A stretch of 64,000 nucleotides of DNA from an uncultured Akkermansia sp. (GCA_905200945.1 CAJKMG010000003.1:1-64000); one strand, 5' to 3'; positions 43,925 through 56,396 are shown, counted from the stretch's first letter. Translations and numbers: made by a program. The notes: a model not told the origin generated them from the letters alone.

Positions 43925-44731
43925 TCAGGGGTTCTGCATGCCGGAATGCCTGCGCACTTCCTTCATGCCCACTTCCTGCCGGAGCAGGGAGGACAGCCAC
44001 GGGTGGCTTCCCACGGAGGGGGCCAGGTTGAACCGTTCCGGCCTGGTGATGCGCGTGAAAATGACGCGCCTGATCCGGGATTTGGGCACCGTCCTGGCTC
44101 CGTAACCGTCCGGAATGTTGGAGGACCAGAACGTTACCTGATCCCCTCCATCCTTCACCAGGACGGTCAGATGGCCGGATTCCCGGCTCCCGATGCGGTC
44201 CGTCCAGAAAATTTTCATGAAGTCGCCGGGGCGGGCCTTCTTCCAGTCCTCAAAGTTGATGCCGGCTCCCAGCCTGTGCACCAGGACGGCCAGGCCGGGG
44301 CCATTGGCGTTCGCCCATCCCCACGGCCCTTCGCCGTCATGCTGGCCGAGGCGGGGAATGAGGGCCAGCCACGCGCGTTCGGAAATAACGGGGCGAGGCT
44401 GTGCAGAGTCCCATATCTGCAGGGATTTCAAAAGGAGAAGGTAACAGGCGGAGGAACAGAAGGAGGGCGTGGCGTTACGGAGAAGAAAAACGGGACGGCG
44501 CGTGCGGGAGTCCCAGCGGCAGGCTTTCTCCGCAAGGGCCTGCATGGCTTCCCTGCTGGTTTCGTATCCGCCGCCGTTCCGGAATTGGGAAAGCCCGGTC
44601 CGCAGGGCCTGGTACCAGGAAGCCGCCCCCGAAGGCACGGCGTTCCCCCGCCCCGTGGAAGAAAGGTCTGCAGCCGCGGCAGCGGAGCACAGCAGTCCGA
44701 GACAGCAAATCAATGTCAGGGCATTCCTCAT
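43925..44731 (-). CDS. Secreted protein, possible NlpC/P60-like cysteine hydrolase
   Basis: A signal peptide (MRNALTLICCLGLLCSAAAA) precedes a 245-residue mature chain. The order SFCSSACYLLLL, then KARPGDFMKIFWT, then ESGHLTVLV and VTFWSSN follows the NlpC/P60/CHAP pattern: Cys at a helix start, a PGD strand, a His strand, then a polar third residue. This would be a peptidoglycan or other amide hydrolase. The similarity is only at motif level. Thus the call is an inference. It ends 12 bases before the glycosylase start and may be co-transcribed. Confidence 0.55.
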   Translation of the reverse strand: MRNALTLICCLGLLCSAAAAADLSSTGRGNAVPSGAASWYQALRTGLSQFRNGGGYETSREAMQALAEKACRWDSRTRRPVFLLRNATPSFCSSACYLLLLKSLQIWDSAQPRPVISERAWLALIPRLGQHDGEGPWGWANANGPGLAVLVHRLGAGINFEDWKKARPGDFMKIFWTDRIGSRESGHLTVLVKDGGDQVTFWSSNIPDGYGARTVPKSRIRRVIFTRITRPERFNLAPSVGSHPWLSSLLRQEVGMKEVRRHSGMQNP

Positions 44732-44985
44732 CCTTGCCCCGCAGGGTATACGGACAGCGGAAAATATCAAGGGCGGATTGCGTGCGGAGATACACGAAAA
44801 GGAAAGAAGGCCATAGCCTTTTCCCCGGAATTCCTGTTGTTTTGTCTGGACTTATCGCCCGGCGTCCCGTACTGTGCGTCAGGTCACGCGCCGGGTATGC
44901 GGAGCGGAGAGGCAACGCACCTTGGGCGGACCTTGTTTCCGGCATTTATTTTTAACCACCACGGACCACATAGAGGCATCATACC

Positions 44986-48180
<3,195 letters not shown>

Positions 48181-48203
48181 ACGGGAAACTCTCCGGCTGT
48201 TTA

Positions 48204-48244
48204 AACAAAACCCCGCGTGCCTGAGGCGCATGCGGGGTTTTGTT
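48204..48244 (+). terminator. Terminator after carB
   Basis: A perfect 13-bp stem AACAAAACCCCGC/GCGGGGTTTTGTT (48204-48216/48232-48244). The T-rich 3' arm makes a good terminator, and the A-rich 5' arm lets it also work leftward for the convergent PP2C gene. Confidence 0.85.
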
Positions 48245-48324
48245 CATCATCCGGCAGGCGAGAGGATTTGAATCTCAAAAAATCGACTGTCCGCAGATCA
48301 TCTCCTTGCCGTACTACTTAAGAA

Positions 48325-49104
48325 TCAAGCACTTGCTATCTCCACACAAATCAGTGTGGCATTATCCTGGTTGGGATCCCCGTCACGGCTGATGCCGTCC
48401 AGTACGGAACGCACCAGTTCCTCCGCAGAAAGCATGGACAAATACCGCATCCCTGCCGGTCCCAGGGAATTCAGATAGGGCTCTACCCCGTCACTGGCCA
48501 CCAGAAGACGGTCTCCGGGAACCAGAGGGAAGCATTCCTCCCGCAAATCCATCAAAAGAATTTCCTTCCCCATCAGGGCAGAGGTCAAAAAATGCCGGGC
48601 AGGATGGTTCAAAGCCTCATCCCGGCTGATAACCCCTTCATCCGCCATCCGGTCCAATTCCTCGGAATACTGATGCAATTCATTAAGCAGAAACATTTTT
48701 TCATTCCGGATAAGTAGAAGGGGGGAATCTCCCACGCTGACCCAGCACACCCCTTCCCTCCCTATCCAGGCCGCTACCAGCGTCGTTCCCATTTCGTCAT
48801 CCTTTCCTCCTCTTTTCCGGACAGCGAGTACTTGTTCATTCGCAGCGGCCACTGCGGCTTTCATTCGCTCTCCGGGAGAGAGATATTCCCGTTCAAATGC
48901 CTTGGAAAATCCTTCCACGGCAGCACGGCTGGCCAGTTCTCCGCCGGTATATCCTCCCATCCCGTCTGCCAGCACTAGCAGAAAGGCATCCTCTCCAACC
49001 AGAATGGAAAAGGTATCCTGCTGGTTGTCGCGGGCGCCCAGAATCTGGTCTCCATGCAATCCGGAAACCAGAAAAGGCCCTTGGCAAAAAGACTGCTGTA
49101 TCAT
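48325..49104 (-). CDS. PP2C-type protein Ser/Thr phosphatase
   Basis: A 259-residue soluble metal-dependent phosphatase. The PP2C acidic residues are in GARDNQQDTF, LADGMGGYTGGELAS and the terminal QDNATLICVEI. VSVGDSPLLLI and LLVASDGVEPYL are further family motifs. It has no membrane segment or sensor domain. It may reverse phosphorylation by the kinase at 10444-13026, which is not adjacent. Confidence 0.92.
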   Translation of the reverse strand: MIQQSFCQGPFLVSGLHGDQILGARDNQQDTFSILVGEDAFLLVLADGMGGYTGGELASRAAVEGFSKAFEREYLSPGERMKAAVAAANEQVLAVRKRGGKDDEMGTTLVAAWIGREGVCWVSVGDSPLLLIRNEKMFLLNELHQYSEELDRMADEGVISRDEALNHPARHFLTSALMGKEILLMDLREECFPLVPGDRLLVASDGVEPYLNSLGPAGMRYLSMLSAEELVRSVLDGISRDGDPNQDNATLICVEIASA

Positions 49105-49217
49105 GGTAATACAACACTATACCACGGCAGGACTGCCGTAATAAAGCAAGAATAACGAAAGAAAAAAAGCCATGCCTGAAGCCTCGGAATGCTTTTCCAG
49201 AGAAACGGGTACTTTAC

Positions 49218-49402
49218 ATGTCGCCCAAAGACCTGGACTACTCCCGGCTCCATGACCTTTTCTCCCGCTATGCGGCAGGGGAAGAATTTTCCCCTCTCAA
49301 CAAGGAATGGGCTCTTGACGTCCACAGAACGGTTATATTACCACCATCGTTGTCGTTCCGGCAATCATTGCCGTCCTTGCCGTCATCATCTTCAGTTCCT
49401 GA
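49218..49402 (+). pseudogene. Possible frameshifted small membrane-protein gene
   Basis: The ATG at 49218 opens a convincing hydrophilic stretch (SPKDLDYSRLHDLFSRYAAG, then EFSPLNKEWALDV). Shortly after, another frame encodes a clean membrane segment, GYITTIVVVPAIIAVLAVII, ending at TGA 49400-49402. The two fit one small single-pass protein if a one-base change near 49320-49330 shifts the frame. It could be a true frameshift, a sequencing error or chance. Confidence 0.3.
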
Positions 49403-49452
49403 ACTGAAAGAGGCATTTCCTTTTCCGGATGCCATGCATGAGCACCGCATCT

Positions 49453-50202
49453 TCAGCACTTCCCCAGATACACCACAGTTTCATTTGGAACCGTAACGCG
49501 CCCCTCCGTTTCAAACCGGTCAAACAGTCTCTCAAGGGCGGCCAGCCAGGAGGAGCGCTCTTCCCCGCCCTCCGTCAAGGCATAGGAGGTGGACATCATG
49601 CGGCGGAGATACTGCTCCCGCGTGTAGGACAAATCATTTGGAAAGCGGAATACCTGGAAACGGTGGTTGAAAAACGCTCCAATGCTGTCCGTCAACTTCT
49701 CCAGCCCTCCGCTGAATCCATAAAAGCACGGACAGTAAAGACGGTGGATATTTCCTTCCTCCCGGACAATGGGACTGTCTTCTACCCTGGAGTTCCAAAT
49801 CAGGGCGACCTTGCCTCCTCCGGACAGAAGGCGGCGGCACTCCCTCTTGAACGCGGCGGCGTCAAACCAGTGGAATGACTGCGCCGCCGTCACCAGATCT
49901 ACTGAAGATCCGGGAAGCCCGGTCCGCTCCGCCGTTCCCGCTACGGAATGAAAACGGGGAAAAGAGGACAGCCGCCTCTCCGCCTCCCTCCGCATGTCAT
50001 CATTGGGCTCCACGCCATACACGGTCCAGCCGCGCTCCAGCATGGCGCGGGAAAGAATGCCCGTTCCGGAGCCTATATCCGCCAGACGGGGATTCTCCCG
50101 GCGGCTCTCCTGCGTCAGAAGCCCAACAACGGAGGCGGGATAATCGGGCCTGCCCTGAGCATAAGCCCGGGCTTTTCCAGTAAATCGATCAGTATTATTC
50201 AT
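49453..50202 (-). CDS. Class I SAM-dependent methyltransferase
   Basis: The SAM-binding motif LADIGSGTGILSRAML (motif I) sits near residues 40-55, YGVEPNDDMR is motif II, and VDLVTAAQSFHWFD with the later KVALIWNSRV complete the fold. The Ala-Gln-Ser-Phe-His-Trp-Phe box is typical of the methyltransferase-11-like group. 249 residues. The acceptor is unknown: small molecule, quinone or tRNA are all possible. It stands alone, divergent from nadE. Confidence 0.85.
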   Translation of the reverse strand: MNNTDRFTGKARAYAQGRPDYPASVVGLLTQESRRENPRLADIGSGTGILSRAMLERGWTVYGVEPNDDMRREAERRLSSFPRFHSVAGTAERTGLPGSSVDLVTAAQSFHWFDAAAFKRECRRLLSGGGKVALIWNSRVEDSPIVREEGNIHRLYCPCFYGFSGGLEKLTDSIGAFFNHRFQVFRFPNDLSYTREQYLRRMMSTSYALTEGGEERSSWLAALERLFDRFETEGRVTVPNETVVYLGKC

Positions 50203-50520
50203 TAGTTTTCAGGGTATGGTTTACTCCTTTTCTCCCGCTGTTCCAGCCTCAATGCCGTACCCGGCTCAAGAAAAGCCGCCATGCTGCGGGATCCCGGGAA
50301 AAAACTGATTTGCCCGGTGACCGTCATGCAGAAAGGCATGCGGGAAAAATTGCGTTCCTTGCCCCTTCCCCGGCAACATGGGCGGAGCAGTCCCTACAGA
50401 TGGCTTTACAAGTCTTTCATGAACTCTTAGTATCCGGCTCAGGCCCGCCTTTCCCGGATTGTGTCCTGACTACCGGAAAAAGGAACATCTGCGGGTTCCA
50501 TTTTTCAGACTGCTCCGCCC
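50203..50520. other. Intergenic region before nadE
   Basis: No gene is supported in these 318 bases. The only item seen is a possible rightward promoter at 50405-50433. Confidence 0.6.
50405..50433 (+). promoter_or_regulatory. Putative promoter of NAD synthase gene
   Basis: TTTACA (50405-50410), 17 bases, TAGTAT (50428-50433). The leader to the ATG at 50521 would be about 80 bases. Confidence 0.4.
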
Positions 50521-52455
50521 ATGTTCGGATATTACAGACTCGCCTCCTCCGTCCCCCAGCTTCGCGTGGCTGAAGTGGACTACAATGTCGACCAACTTAC
50601 GGAGGAATTCCGGAAAGCCGCAGAACAGCAGGCGGCAGCCGTCGTTTTCCCGGAACTGTGCATTACGGGCTATTCCTGCGGAGACCTTTTCTTCCAGCCG
50701 AACCTGAGGAAAGCAGCCCTGAACGGCCTGCTCCGCTTTACGGAAGCCACGGAAGGCTCCGGCACGATTGCCGTGGTGGGCCTGCCCTTCCTTCATGAAG
50801 ACGCTCTGTATAATACGGCGGCGGTAGTGCAGTCCGGCCGCATTCTGGCTCTGGTGCCCAAAACCGTGCTCCCCAACTACCGGGAATTCTATGAAAAACG
50901 TCAATTCACCTCCGGCAGGGAATTGGGTACAGGGGTGAAGGAAGTCACAGTCAATGGGATGCATATCCCGTTCGGGACGGAAATCGTTTTTCATGAAGAA
51001 TCTTCCCCCTTCAGTTTTGGCGTGGAAATATGCGAAGACCTGTGGAGCGTCATTCCCCCCAGTTCCCAACTGGCTCTTCTGGGAGCCAGAGCCATTCTCA
51101 ACCCTTCCGCAGGAACGGAACTCACCGGCAAGGCCGCATACAGGAGGGAACTGGTCAGACAGCAGAGCGGCAGATGCCTCTGTGCCTATGTCCTTTCCTC
51201 CGCAGGTGTGCATGAATCCACCACGGACACCGTATTCGGCGGCCATTCCCTCATTGCGGACAACGGCAGGCCAGCAGCGGAGGGGGAACGGTTCTGCAGG
51301 GAAAGCACCCTCATCTTTGCGGACGTGGATTTTGAACGGCTGGAGGCGGCGCGCCTTTCCGAAAGTTCCTTCAATGACAGCAAATCCCTTTTCCCTGCCG
51401 GGAATGCCCTGCATCTGGCCCTGCCGGAACAGGTTCCCGGAGCGCCCGGCCTGGAATACGCTTTCAACCCGGCACGGCCCTTTCTGCCTTCTCCGTCCCG
51501 CCGCCGGGAACGGTGTGAGGAAATCATCTCCATCCAGACGGCAGGTCTGGCCAAAAGAATGGAACATACCTGCGCGCAACGGCTCGTCATCGGCATCTCC
51601 GGCGGGCTGGACTCCACGCTGGCTCTGCTCATCTGCTCCCGCGCCTGCCGGGCGCTGAAGCGGCCGGCCTCGGACATTCTGGCCGTAACGATGCCCGGCT
51701 TCGGCACCACGGACAGAACGCATGACAATGCCGTGACCATGTGCCGCCTTCTGGGCGTGGAACTCCGGGAAATCCCCATCTCGGAATGCTGTCTCCGGCA
51801 CTTTGCCGACATTGGGCACGACCCTGCCGAACGAACCACCACTTATGAAAACGTCCAGGCCCGCGAACGCACGCAAATTCTGATGGATTTGGCCAATAAA
51901 ACCGGGGGGCTGGTCGTGGGAACAGGGGACTTGTCGGAAATTGCCCTGGGATGGAGCACCTACAATGGGGACCACATGTCCATGTACGCGGTCAACTGCT
52001 CCATTCCGAAGACGCTGATACGCTGCCTCATTGAACACATCGCGGAAGAATCATCCCCGGAACTGGCGGCCACCCTCGCGGACATCAACAACACTCCCGT
52101 CAGCCCGGAACTCCTGCCGCCGTCGAACGACGGCACCATTGAGCAGAAAACGGAAGATGTGCTTGGGCCTTATGACCTGCACGACTTTTTCCTCTTCCAC
52201 TTCATCAAATACGGTGCGGAACCGGATAAAATCCTGTACCTGGCGGAACATGCCTTCCGCGGCGAATTTCAGCCGGACTTCATCCGCCGCTGCCTCGGCA
52301 TCTTCATCCGCCGTTTCTTCCGCCAGCAATTCAAGCGCAGCTGCATGCCGGACGGCCCCAAGGTGGGCACCATTTCCCTTTCCCCGCGCGGGGACTGGCG
52401 CATGCCTTCCGACGCCTGCGGAACCGTGTGGGAAAAAGCCATCTCCCACTACTGA
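50521..52455 (+). CDS. nadE: Glutamine-dependent NAD(+) synthase
   Basis: Amidates nicotinic acid adenine dinucleotide to NAD with glutamine-derived ammonia. The N-terminal nitrilase-type glutaminase domain (about 1-290) shows its Glu in VFPELCITGYSCGDLF, its Lys in NYREFYEKRQF and its Cys in GVEICEDLW. The C-terminal synthetase domain has the P-loop GISGGLDSTLAL near 360 and GTGDLSEIALGWSTYNGDHM. At 644 residues it is the long two-domain form. It stands alone, convergent with the exporter gene. Confidence 0.95.
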   Translation: MFGYYRLASSVPQLRVAEVDYNVDQLTEEFRKAAEQQAAAVVFPELCITGYSCGDLFFQPNLRKAALNGLLRFTEATEGSGTIAVVGLPFLHEDALYNTAAVVQSGRILALVPKTVLPNYREFYEKRQFTSGRELGTGVKEVTVNGMHIPFGTEIVFHEESSPFSFGVEICEDLWSVIPPSSQLALLGARAILNPSAGTELTGKAAYRRELVRQQSGRCLCAYVLSSAGVHESTTDTVFGGHSLIADNGRPAAEGERFCRESTLIFADVDFERLEAARLSESSFNDSKSLFPAGNALHLALPEQVPGAPGLEYAFNPARPFLPSPSRRRERCEEIISIQTAGLAKRMEHTCAQRLVIGISGGLDSTLALLICSRACRALKRPASDILAVTMPGFGTTDRTHDNAVTMCRLLGVELREIPISECCLRHFADIGHDPAERTTTYENVQARERTQILMDLANKTGGLVVGTGDLSEIALGWSTYNGDHMSMYAVNCSIPKTLIRCLIEHIAEESSPELAATLADINNTPVSPELLPPSNDGTIEQKTEDVLGPYDLHDFFLFHFIKYGAEPDKILYLAEHAFRGEFQPDFIRRCLGIFIRRFFRQQFKRSCMPDGPKVGTISLSPRGDWRMPSDACGTVWEKAISHY

Positions 52456-52464
52456 GACCTCCTA

Positions 52465-52496
52465 TCCGGAAAGCCGAGGGGAACGGCTTTTCCCGG
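52465..52496. terminator. Terminator between nadE and the Gdx/SugE gene
   Basis: The core stem AAAGCC/GGCTTT (52470-52475/52485-52490) is extended by TCCGG/CCCGGA with a small bulge. It is flanked by short A and T runs and can serve both convergent genes. Confidence 0.6.
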
Positions 52497-52523
52497 ACCC
52501 CGGTAAGGGAGCCAAAGACCACA

Positions 52524-52859
52524 TCAATGCCCGGGGGCCAGCTTCAGCCCGATAATGCCTATCAGCAGGAAGGATGCCGCCAGCATGCGCCAGATATTGG
52601 AAGAATCCCCGAACCACAGAATACCAGCCAGGAATGTACCCAGCGCGCCAATGCCGGTCCACACCGCATAAGCGGTGCCGATAGGGATGCTCCGCTGGGC
52701 AAGCCACAAAAGAAAACCGCTCAAAACCATGCTGAAAACGGAGCAGGCGATGCAGGCGGCGAATTTGCCGGGCCCTGTGCCGGGCGCCTGAGAAAGTTTG
52801 AAACCCAGAGGCCACCCGATCTCGCAGAGGCCGGCCAACACCAGATAAATCCAGGACAT
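52524..52859 (-). CDS. Small multidrug resistance family exporter, Gdx/SugE type
   Basis: A four-helix transporter. The N-terminus MSWIYLVLAGLCEIGWPLGF carries the essential Glu13 in the AGLCE context of guanidinium exporters (Gdx/SugE), not the EmrE context. GTAYAVWTGIGALGTFLAGI and IIGLKLAPGH at the end are further SugE-type marks. At 111 residues it is full length. The ATG at 52859 is chosen because it gives the canonical start. A hairpin lies upstream, but I could not match it to the known guanidine riboswitch classes. Confidence 0.88.
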   Translation of the reverse strand: MSWIYLVLAGLCEIGWPLGFKLSQAPGTGPGKFAACIACSVFSMVLSGFLLWLAQRSIPIGTAYAVWTGIGALGTFLAGILWFGDSSNIWRMLAASFLLIGIIGLKLAPGH

Positions 52860-53172
52860 ATATTGAAACGGGGAATCACCTTCCGCTCGCCGGCCTTCCC
52901 AAACGGAAAAAGCTCCAAGGGCAACGGATTCCTTGGAGAATATCCGCCCGGCGCTTCCGATCAAGGCAATAATTTTTTATGACCCCGTATGAAAGGGGGC
53001 GCACACTATTTCACCGGCTTTGGGAAAATGGTTCTTTCAAGCATGGGAGCCCTACAGAACATAGTTACCATGTGCCATATACCTGTTCTTTTTAATTAAA
53101 AAACGGTCTTATTTCAAGCCTTCTTGAATATCCTTGAGACGGGAACCGCAGCCCTGTGATACTGGTTCCGTT

Positions 53173-53886
53173 ATGGCTATTCATTATTCACTTGCCGCCA
53201 TCATTCTGACCGGGAGCATGGCTTCCACGGGAATCGCGGCTACTACATGGACAAGTGCCACCCCCGACCTCACCCCCACATCCCAGTACCTGTGCACCGG
53301 ATGGTCTTTCTGCCTGGGAGAAGCAGGGGCAAGGCTTGTCACGAGCAGCATGCCGCATTCCCAGCCAATGGATGCAGAAGTGCGTCTAACATCCATTGAT
53401 TTCAATTTGAGAGAGGCAAGAAAAAACGGGACAGGCCTGCTCATCGTGCAGTATTCGGGCGGTATCCAAACCATTATCGGCAAATCGGACAATACCATTG
53501 CTACTGGAAACTATGCTTCCGGAACATGGACTTTTACCAACGGGCCGATTTTAAATACAGGCACTACTTATTATGCCATGTTTACTGAAACGGATCTGTC
53601 CGCCATCAGCATAGGCGACAGCTGGGACAATGATTTCTTCTCCATCAACGGTTCCCGGCGTATCGACAATTCCAGGGATAACGCAGCCGGAACGGGGCCG
53701 TCTGTCAACCAGCTCGCTTTAGTCGGCTCCAATTGGCAAAAGGACTTTATCGCCCGTAACGATAACATGGTGCCCACAGGTCTTCAAATCCATACGACGG
53801 CCATACCGGAACCGGCAAGCGCATTGCTGCTTGCATTTGGCATGGCGCTTCTGCCCTTCAGGAGCCGCAGATCTTCCGTACTTTAA
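53173..53886 (+). CDS. PEP-CTERM sorting-signal protein
   Basis: A signal peptide (about 1-22) leads to a β-rich 190-residue domain with no known family. The C-terminus has the sorting tag: IPEPAS, then a short hydrophobic helix (about 16 residues), then RSRRS. Proteins with this tag are processed by an exosortase and are often surface or matrix proteins. The exosortase is not in this window. It is 19 bases upstream of the BNR protein gene and may be co-transcribed with it. Confidence 0.82.
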   Translation: MAIHYSLAAIILTGSMASTGIAATTWTSATPDLTPTSQYLCTGWSFCLGEAGARLVTSSMPHSQPMDAEVRLTSIDFNLREARKNGTGLLIVQYSGGIQTIIGKSDNTIATGNYASGTWTFTNGPILNTGTTYYAMFTETDLSAISIGDSWDNDFFSINGSRRIDNSRDNAAGTGPSVNQLALVGSNWQKDFIARNDNMVPTGLQIHTTAIPEPASALLLAFGMALLPFRSRRSSVL

Positions 53887-53905
53887 TCAACAACTTCCAT
53901 TTCCC

Positions 53906-55222
53906 ATGAATCTGCACCTATCATCCCTGGCAGCGTTGTTCCTGGCATCATACCTTCCGGCGCAGGCCACCGTACCGGACCATTCCCCTTCCACAGCGTT
54001 CATCCGGAGCGGCCTCCCGATCGTTGATCTGGATCAATGGACAGAAGCCCAGGTAGTCGTCGACAAGGAAAAAGGAAAATACATGGGACATCCAACGACG
54101 CTATTGCTGAAAGACGGAAAAACCATTCTGTGCGTTTATCCTAAAGGGCACGGCTCCGGGGAAATCATCCTGAAAAAATCCACGGACGGAGGCAAAACAT
54201 GGAGCGAAAGGCTGCCGGTTCCAGAATCATGGAAAACCAGCAGGGAAGTACCCACACTATATGAAACGGAAGACTCCCGGGGCAAGCGTCGCATTCTGAT
54301 TTTCAGCGGCATTCAGGGAGGAAACAGAAACACAGCCCCCAGGAACCGGATGGCGGTCAGTGAAGACAACGGGACAACATGGTCCGAACTGACCCCCATT
54401 CCCAACCAGGCCGGAGGCATTGTTGTCATGAGCGACCTGATTCCTCTAAAAACGGGAAAAGGGCATTATATGGCCTCCTACCATGCCAATGCCCGGGGCA
54501 AAGACGAACATGGAGAGTTTCACACCATTGAACAATATGTCACCTTTACGGAAGACGGAGGACTGACCTGGACCTCCCCCCGGGTCATTTTCCCGGGGAC
54601 AAGGGACATGCACCTGTGTGAGGGAGGTTTTGTCCGCAGCCCGGACGGAAAAACAATCGCGCTGCTGTTACGGGAAAACAGCAGGCACCATAACTCCCAG
54701 ATCATGTTTTCCGAAGATGAAGGCAAAACATGGACTCCCCCCAAAGAACTGCCGGCAGCCCTGTGCGGAGACCGCCACCAGATTCTTCCCCTGCCTGACG
54801 GAAGACTGCTGGTTCAATTCAGGGATGCTCCCCCGACCAGGAAGAAAGGGCAGGCCGCCAGCCCGACGGAAGGGGACTGGGTGGGATGGATAGGCCGGTG
54901 GGAAGACCTGAAAAATGGCACGGAAGGCTCATATAAAATCCGTTTTAAGGACAACCGCAACGGATGGGACTGCGCCTACCCGGCTGCCGAACTATTGCCG
55001 GACCATACCCTGGTATGCACTACCTACGGACACTTTGACAAAGGGGAATTGCCATACATCCTCTCCGTCAGATTCAAAATCAGCGACACGGACAGCATGG
55101 TCAGGCAATACGCGGGGAACAAGCACCCCAAAATCAAAAATGACACAGGAGCGGGAGAAACCGTTTTTGACCCCAATGATCCGGACTCCGTTAATCGCCT
55201 TCTGAAACGTTCCCGGAAATAA
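53906..55222 (+). CDS. Secreted BNR-repeat (sialidase-like) protein without a clear RIP motif
   Basis: A signal peptide (about 1-23) precedes a β-propeller with four clear Asp boxes: STDGGKTWSE, SEDNGTTWSE, TEDGGLTWTS and SEDEGKTWTP. At the usual place of the catalytic RIP/FRIP motif before the first Asp box, the sequence is GHPTTLLLKDGK, so the Arg of classical GH33 enzymes is not seen. It may be a divergent exo-sialidase family, act on another glycan, or only bind. 438 residues. It sits in the same block as a classical sialidase and a GntR-type regulator. Confidence 0.82.
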   Translation: MNLHLSSLAALFLASYLPAQATVPDHSPSTAFIRSGLPIVDLDQWTEAQVVVDKEKGKYMGHPTTLLLKDGKTILCVYPKGHGSGEIILKKSTDGGKTWSERLPVPESWKTSREVPTLYETEDSRGKRRILIFSGIQGGNRNTAPRNRMAVSEDNGTTWSELTPIPNQAGGIVVMSDLIPLKTGKGHYMASYHANARGKDEHGEFHTIEQYVTFTEDGGLTWTSPRVIFPGTRDMHLCEGGFVRSPDGKTIALLLRENSRHHNSQIMFSEDEGKTWTPPKELPAALCGDRHQILPLPDGRLLVQFRDAPPTRKKGQAASPTEGDWVGWIGRWEDLKNGTEGSYKIRFKDNRNGWDCAYPAAELLPDHTLVCTTYGHFDKGELPYILSVRFKISDTDSMVRQYAGNKHPKIKNDTGAGETVFDPNDPDSVNRLLKRSRK

Positions 55223-55313
55223 TTACCTCCCCGCCCCGGAAAATACGAAACGGGAAAAACACAACCGGCAGAACCGCTTGCCACCAAACACGACCAGAAA
55301 GTATGATTCCCCC

Positions 55314-56396
55314 ATGAATAATACATGCCCCGGGGAAACGGCCCAGTCAAGAACCGTTGCCAAATTAAAGCACCGCCTCCAGTCCGGGCAATTTACAAAC
55401 GTCATGCCCGGGGAACGGGAACTAAGCAAAGCGCTCGCCGCCGGAAGGGGAACCATCCGGAAAGCCCTCGCGCAGCTGCAGGAAGAAGGCTTCCTGGCGG
55501 CTCCGGATAAAAACAGGGCCAGAAAAATCATCAGGACTTCTACAAGCCCTGTGCAGTCTCTGCCCCTGCTGGAAAAACGTGTTTGCTTCCTCTCCTCCGT
55601 TCCTATCCGGGACATCCCCCAAAGCATTTGGGTGGAACTCTATCAACTGGAAAAGGCGCTGAGAGAAGAAGGTATTGCTCTTCAACTGGTTGAAGCTGCG
55701 TGGGAAGAAAAAAACAATCCTGGCACGCGGCTGGAAAAACTGGAAACAGAATATCCAGGCTGCTGCTGGATACTCTACCGCGCCACGGAAGAAATACAGC
55801 TGTGGTTTAAGCGGAAAGGCCTCCCCTGCCTGGTCCGGGGAGTTTCCTACCCTTCCTCCAATCTGCCGTATCTGGATACGCATTGGGAAGTGCTGGCCAG
55901 CCACGCGGCAGGCTACCTGTACCAGAAAGGGCACCGTCGGATCGCGCTCTGCATCCCGGATTCCAAGCTGAGAGGCAATAAACTCATGGAACAGGGGTTC
56001 CTCTCCTTCCAGGGGGAACATTGGACCCCCTGTGTCATCCGCATGCCGTCGGATGCCATCAGGGCAGCCCAGGAACTCAACCGGATTTATCTGGAGAATA
56101 CGGGTATCACCGCCTTAATTTCCACCCGAAGCAGAATGCTGATATCCATCATCTCCTGGGCGGCCGCCATGGCTAAAAACATCCCGGGGGAAATAAGTCT
56201 GCTCAGCCTGGTTCATGAACCTTACCTGAACCATGTCACTCCCCCCATTACTTCCTACCGCGCCCCTGCAGAAAAAACAACGCGCAGGCTTATCCGGATG
56301 ATTGAAGCCTTACTGGCACATCGCCGTATTTCCAACAGCCTCATCCTCCCGGAGTTATACCCCGGTCACTCCATCAGTACGCCCTCCTGCCCTTGA
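55314..56396 (+). CDS. GntR-type transcriptional regulator with LacI-like sensor domain
   Basis: The N-terminal winged helix (about 12-75) has VAKLKHRLQSGQF, MPGERELSKALAAGRGTIRKAL and QEEGFLAAPDKN, the GntR pattern. The C-terminal domain (about 90-360) resembles a periplasmic-binding-protein-like sugar sensor: YLYQKGHRRIALCIPDSKL, ITALISTRSRMLI and SLVHEPYLNHVTPPITSY are LacI/GalR-like strands. The ATG at 55314 is preferred; an upstream TTG is possible. Its place between two sialidase-type genes suggests that it senses a sialic acid or mucin sugar. The ligand is inferred. Confidence 0.85.
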   Translation: MNNTCPGETAQSRTVAKLKHRLQSGQFTNVMPGERELSKALAAGRGTIRKALAQLQEEGFLAAPDKNRARKIIRTSTSPVQSLPLLEKRVCFLSSVPIRDIPQSIWVELYQLEKALREEGIALQLVEAAWEEKNNPGTRLEKLETEYPGCCWILYRATEEIQLWFKRKGLPCLVRGVSYPSSNLPYLDTHWEVLASHAAGYLYQKGHRRIALCIPDSKLRGNKLMEQGFLSFQGEHWTPCVIRMPSDAIRAAQELNRIYLENTGITALISTRSRMLISIISWAAAMAKNIPGEISLLSLVHEPYLNHVTPPITSYRAPAEKTTRRLIRMIEALLAHRRISNSLILPELYPGHSISTPSCP

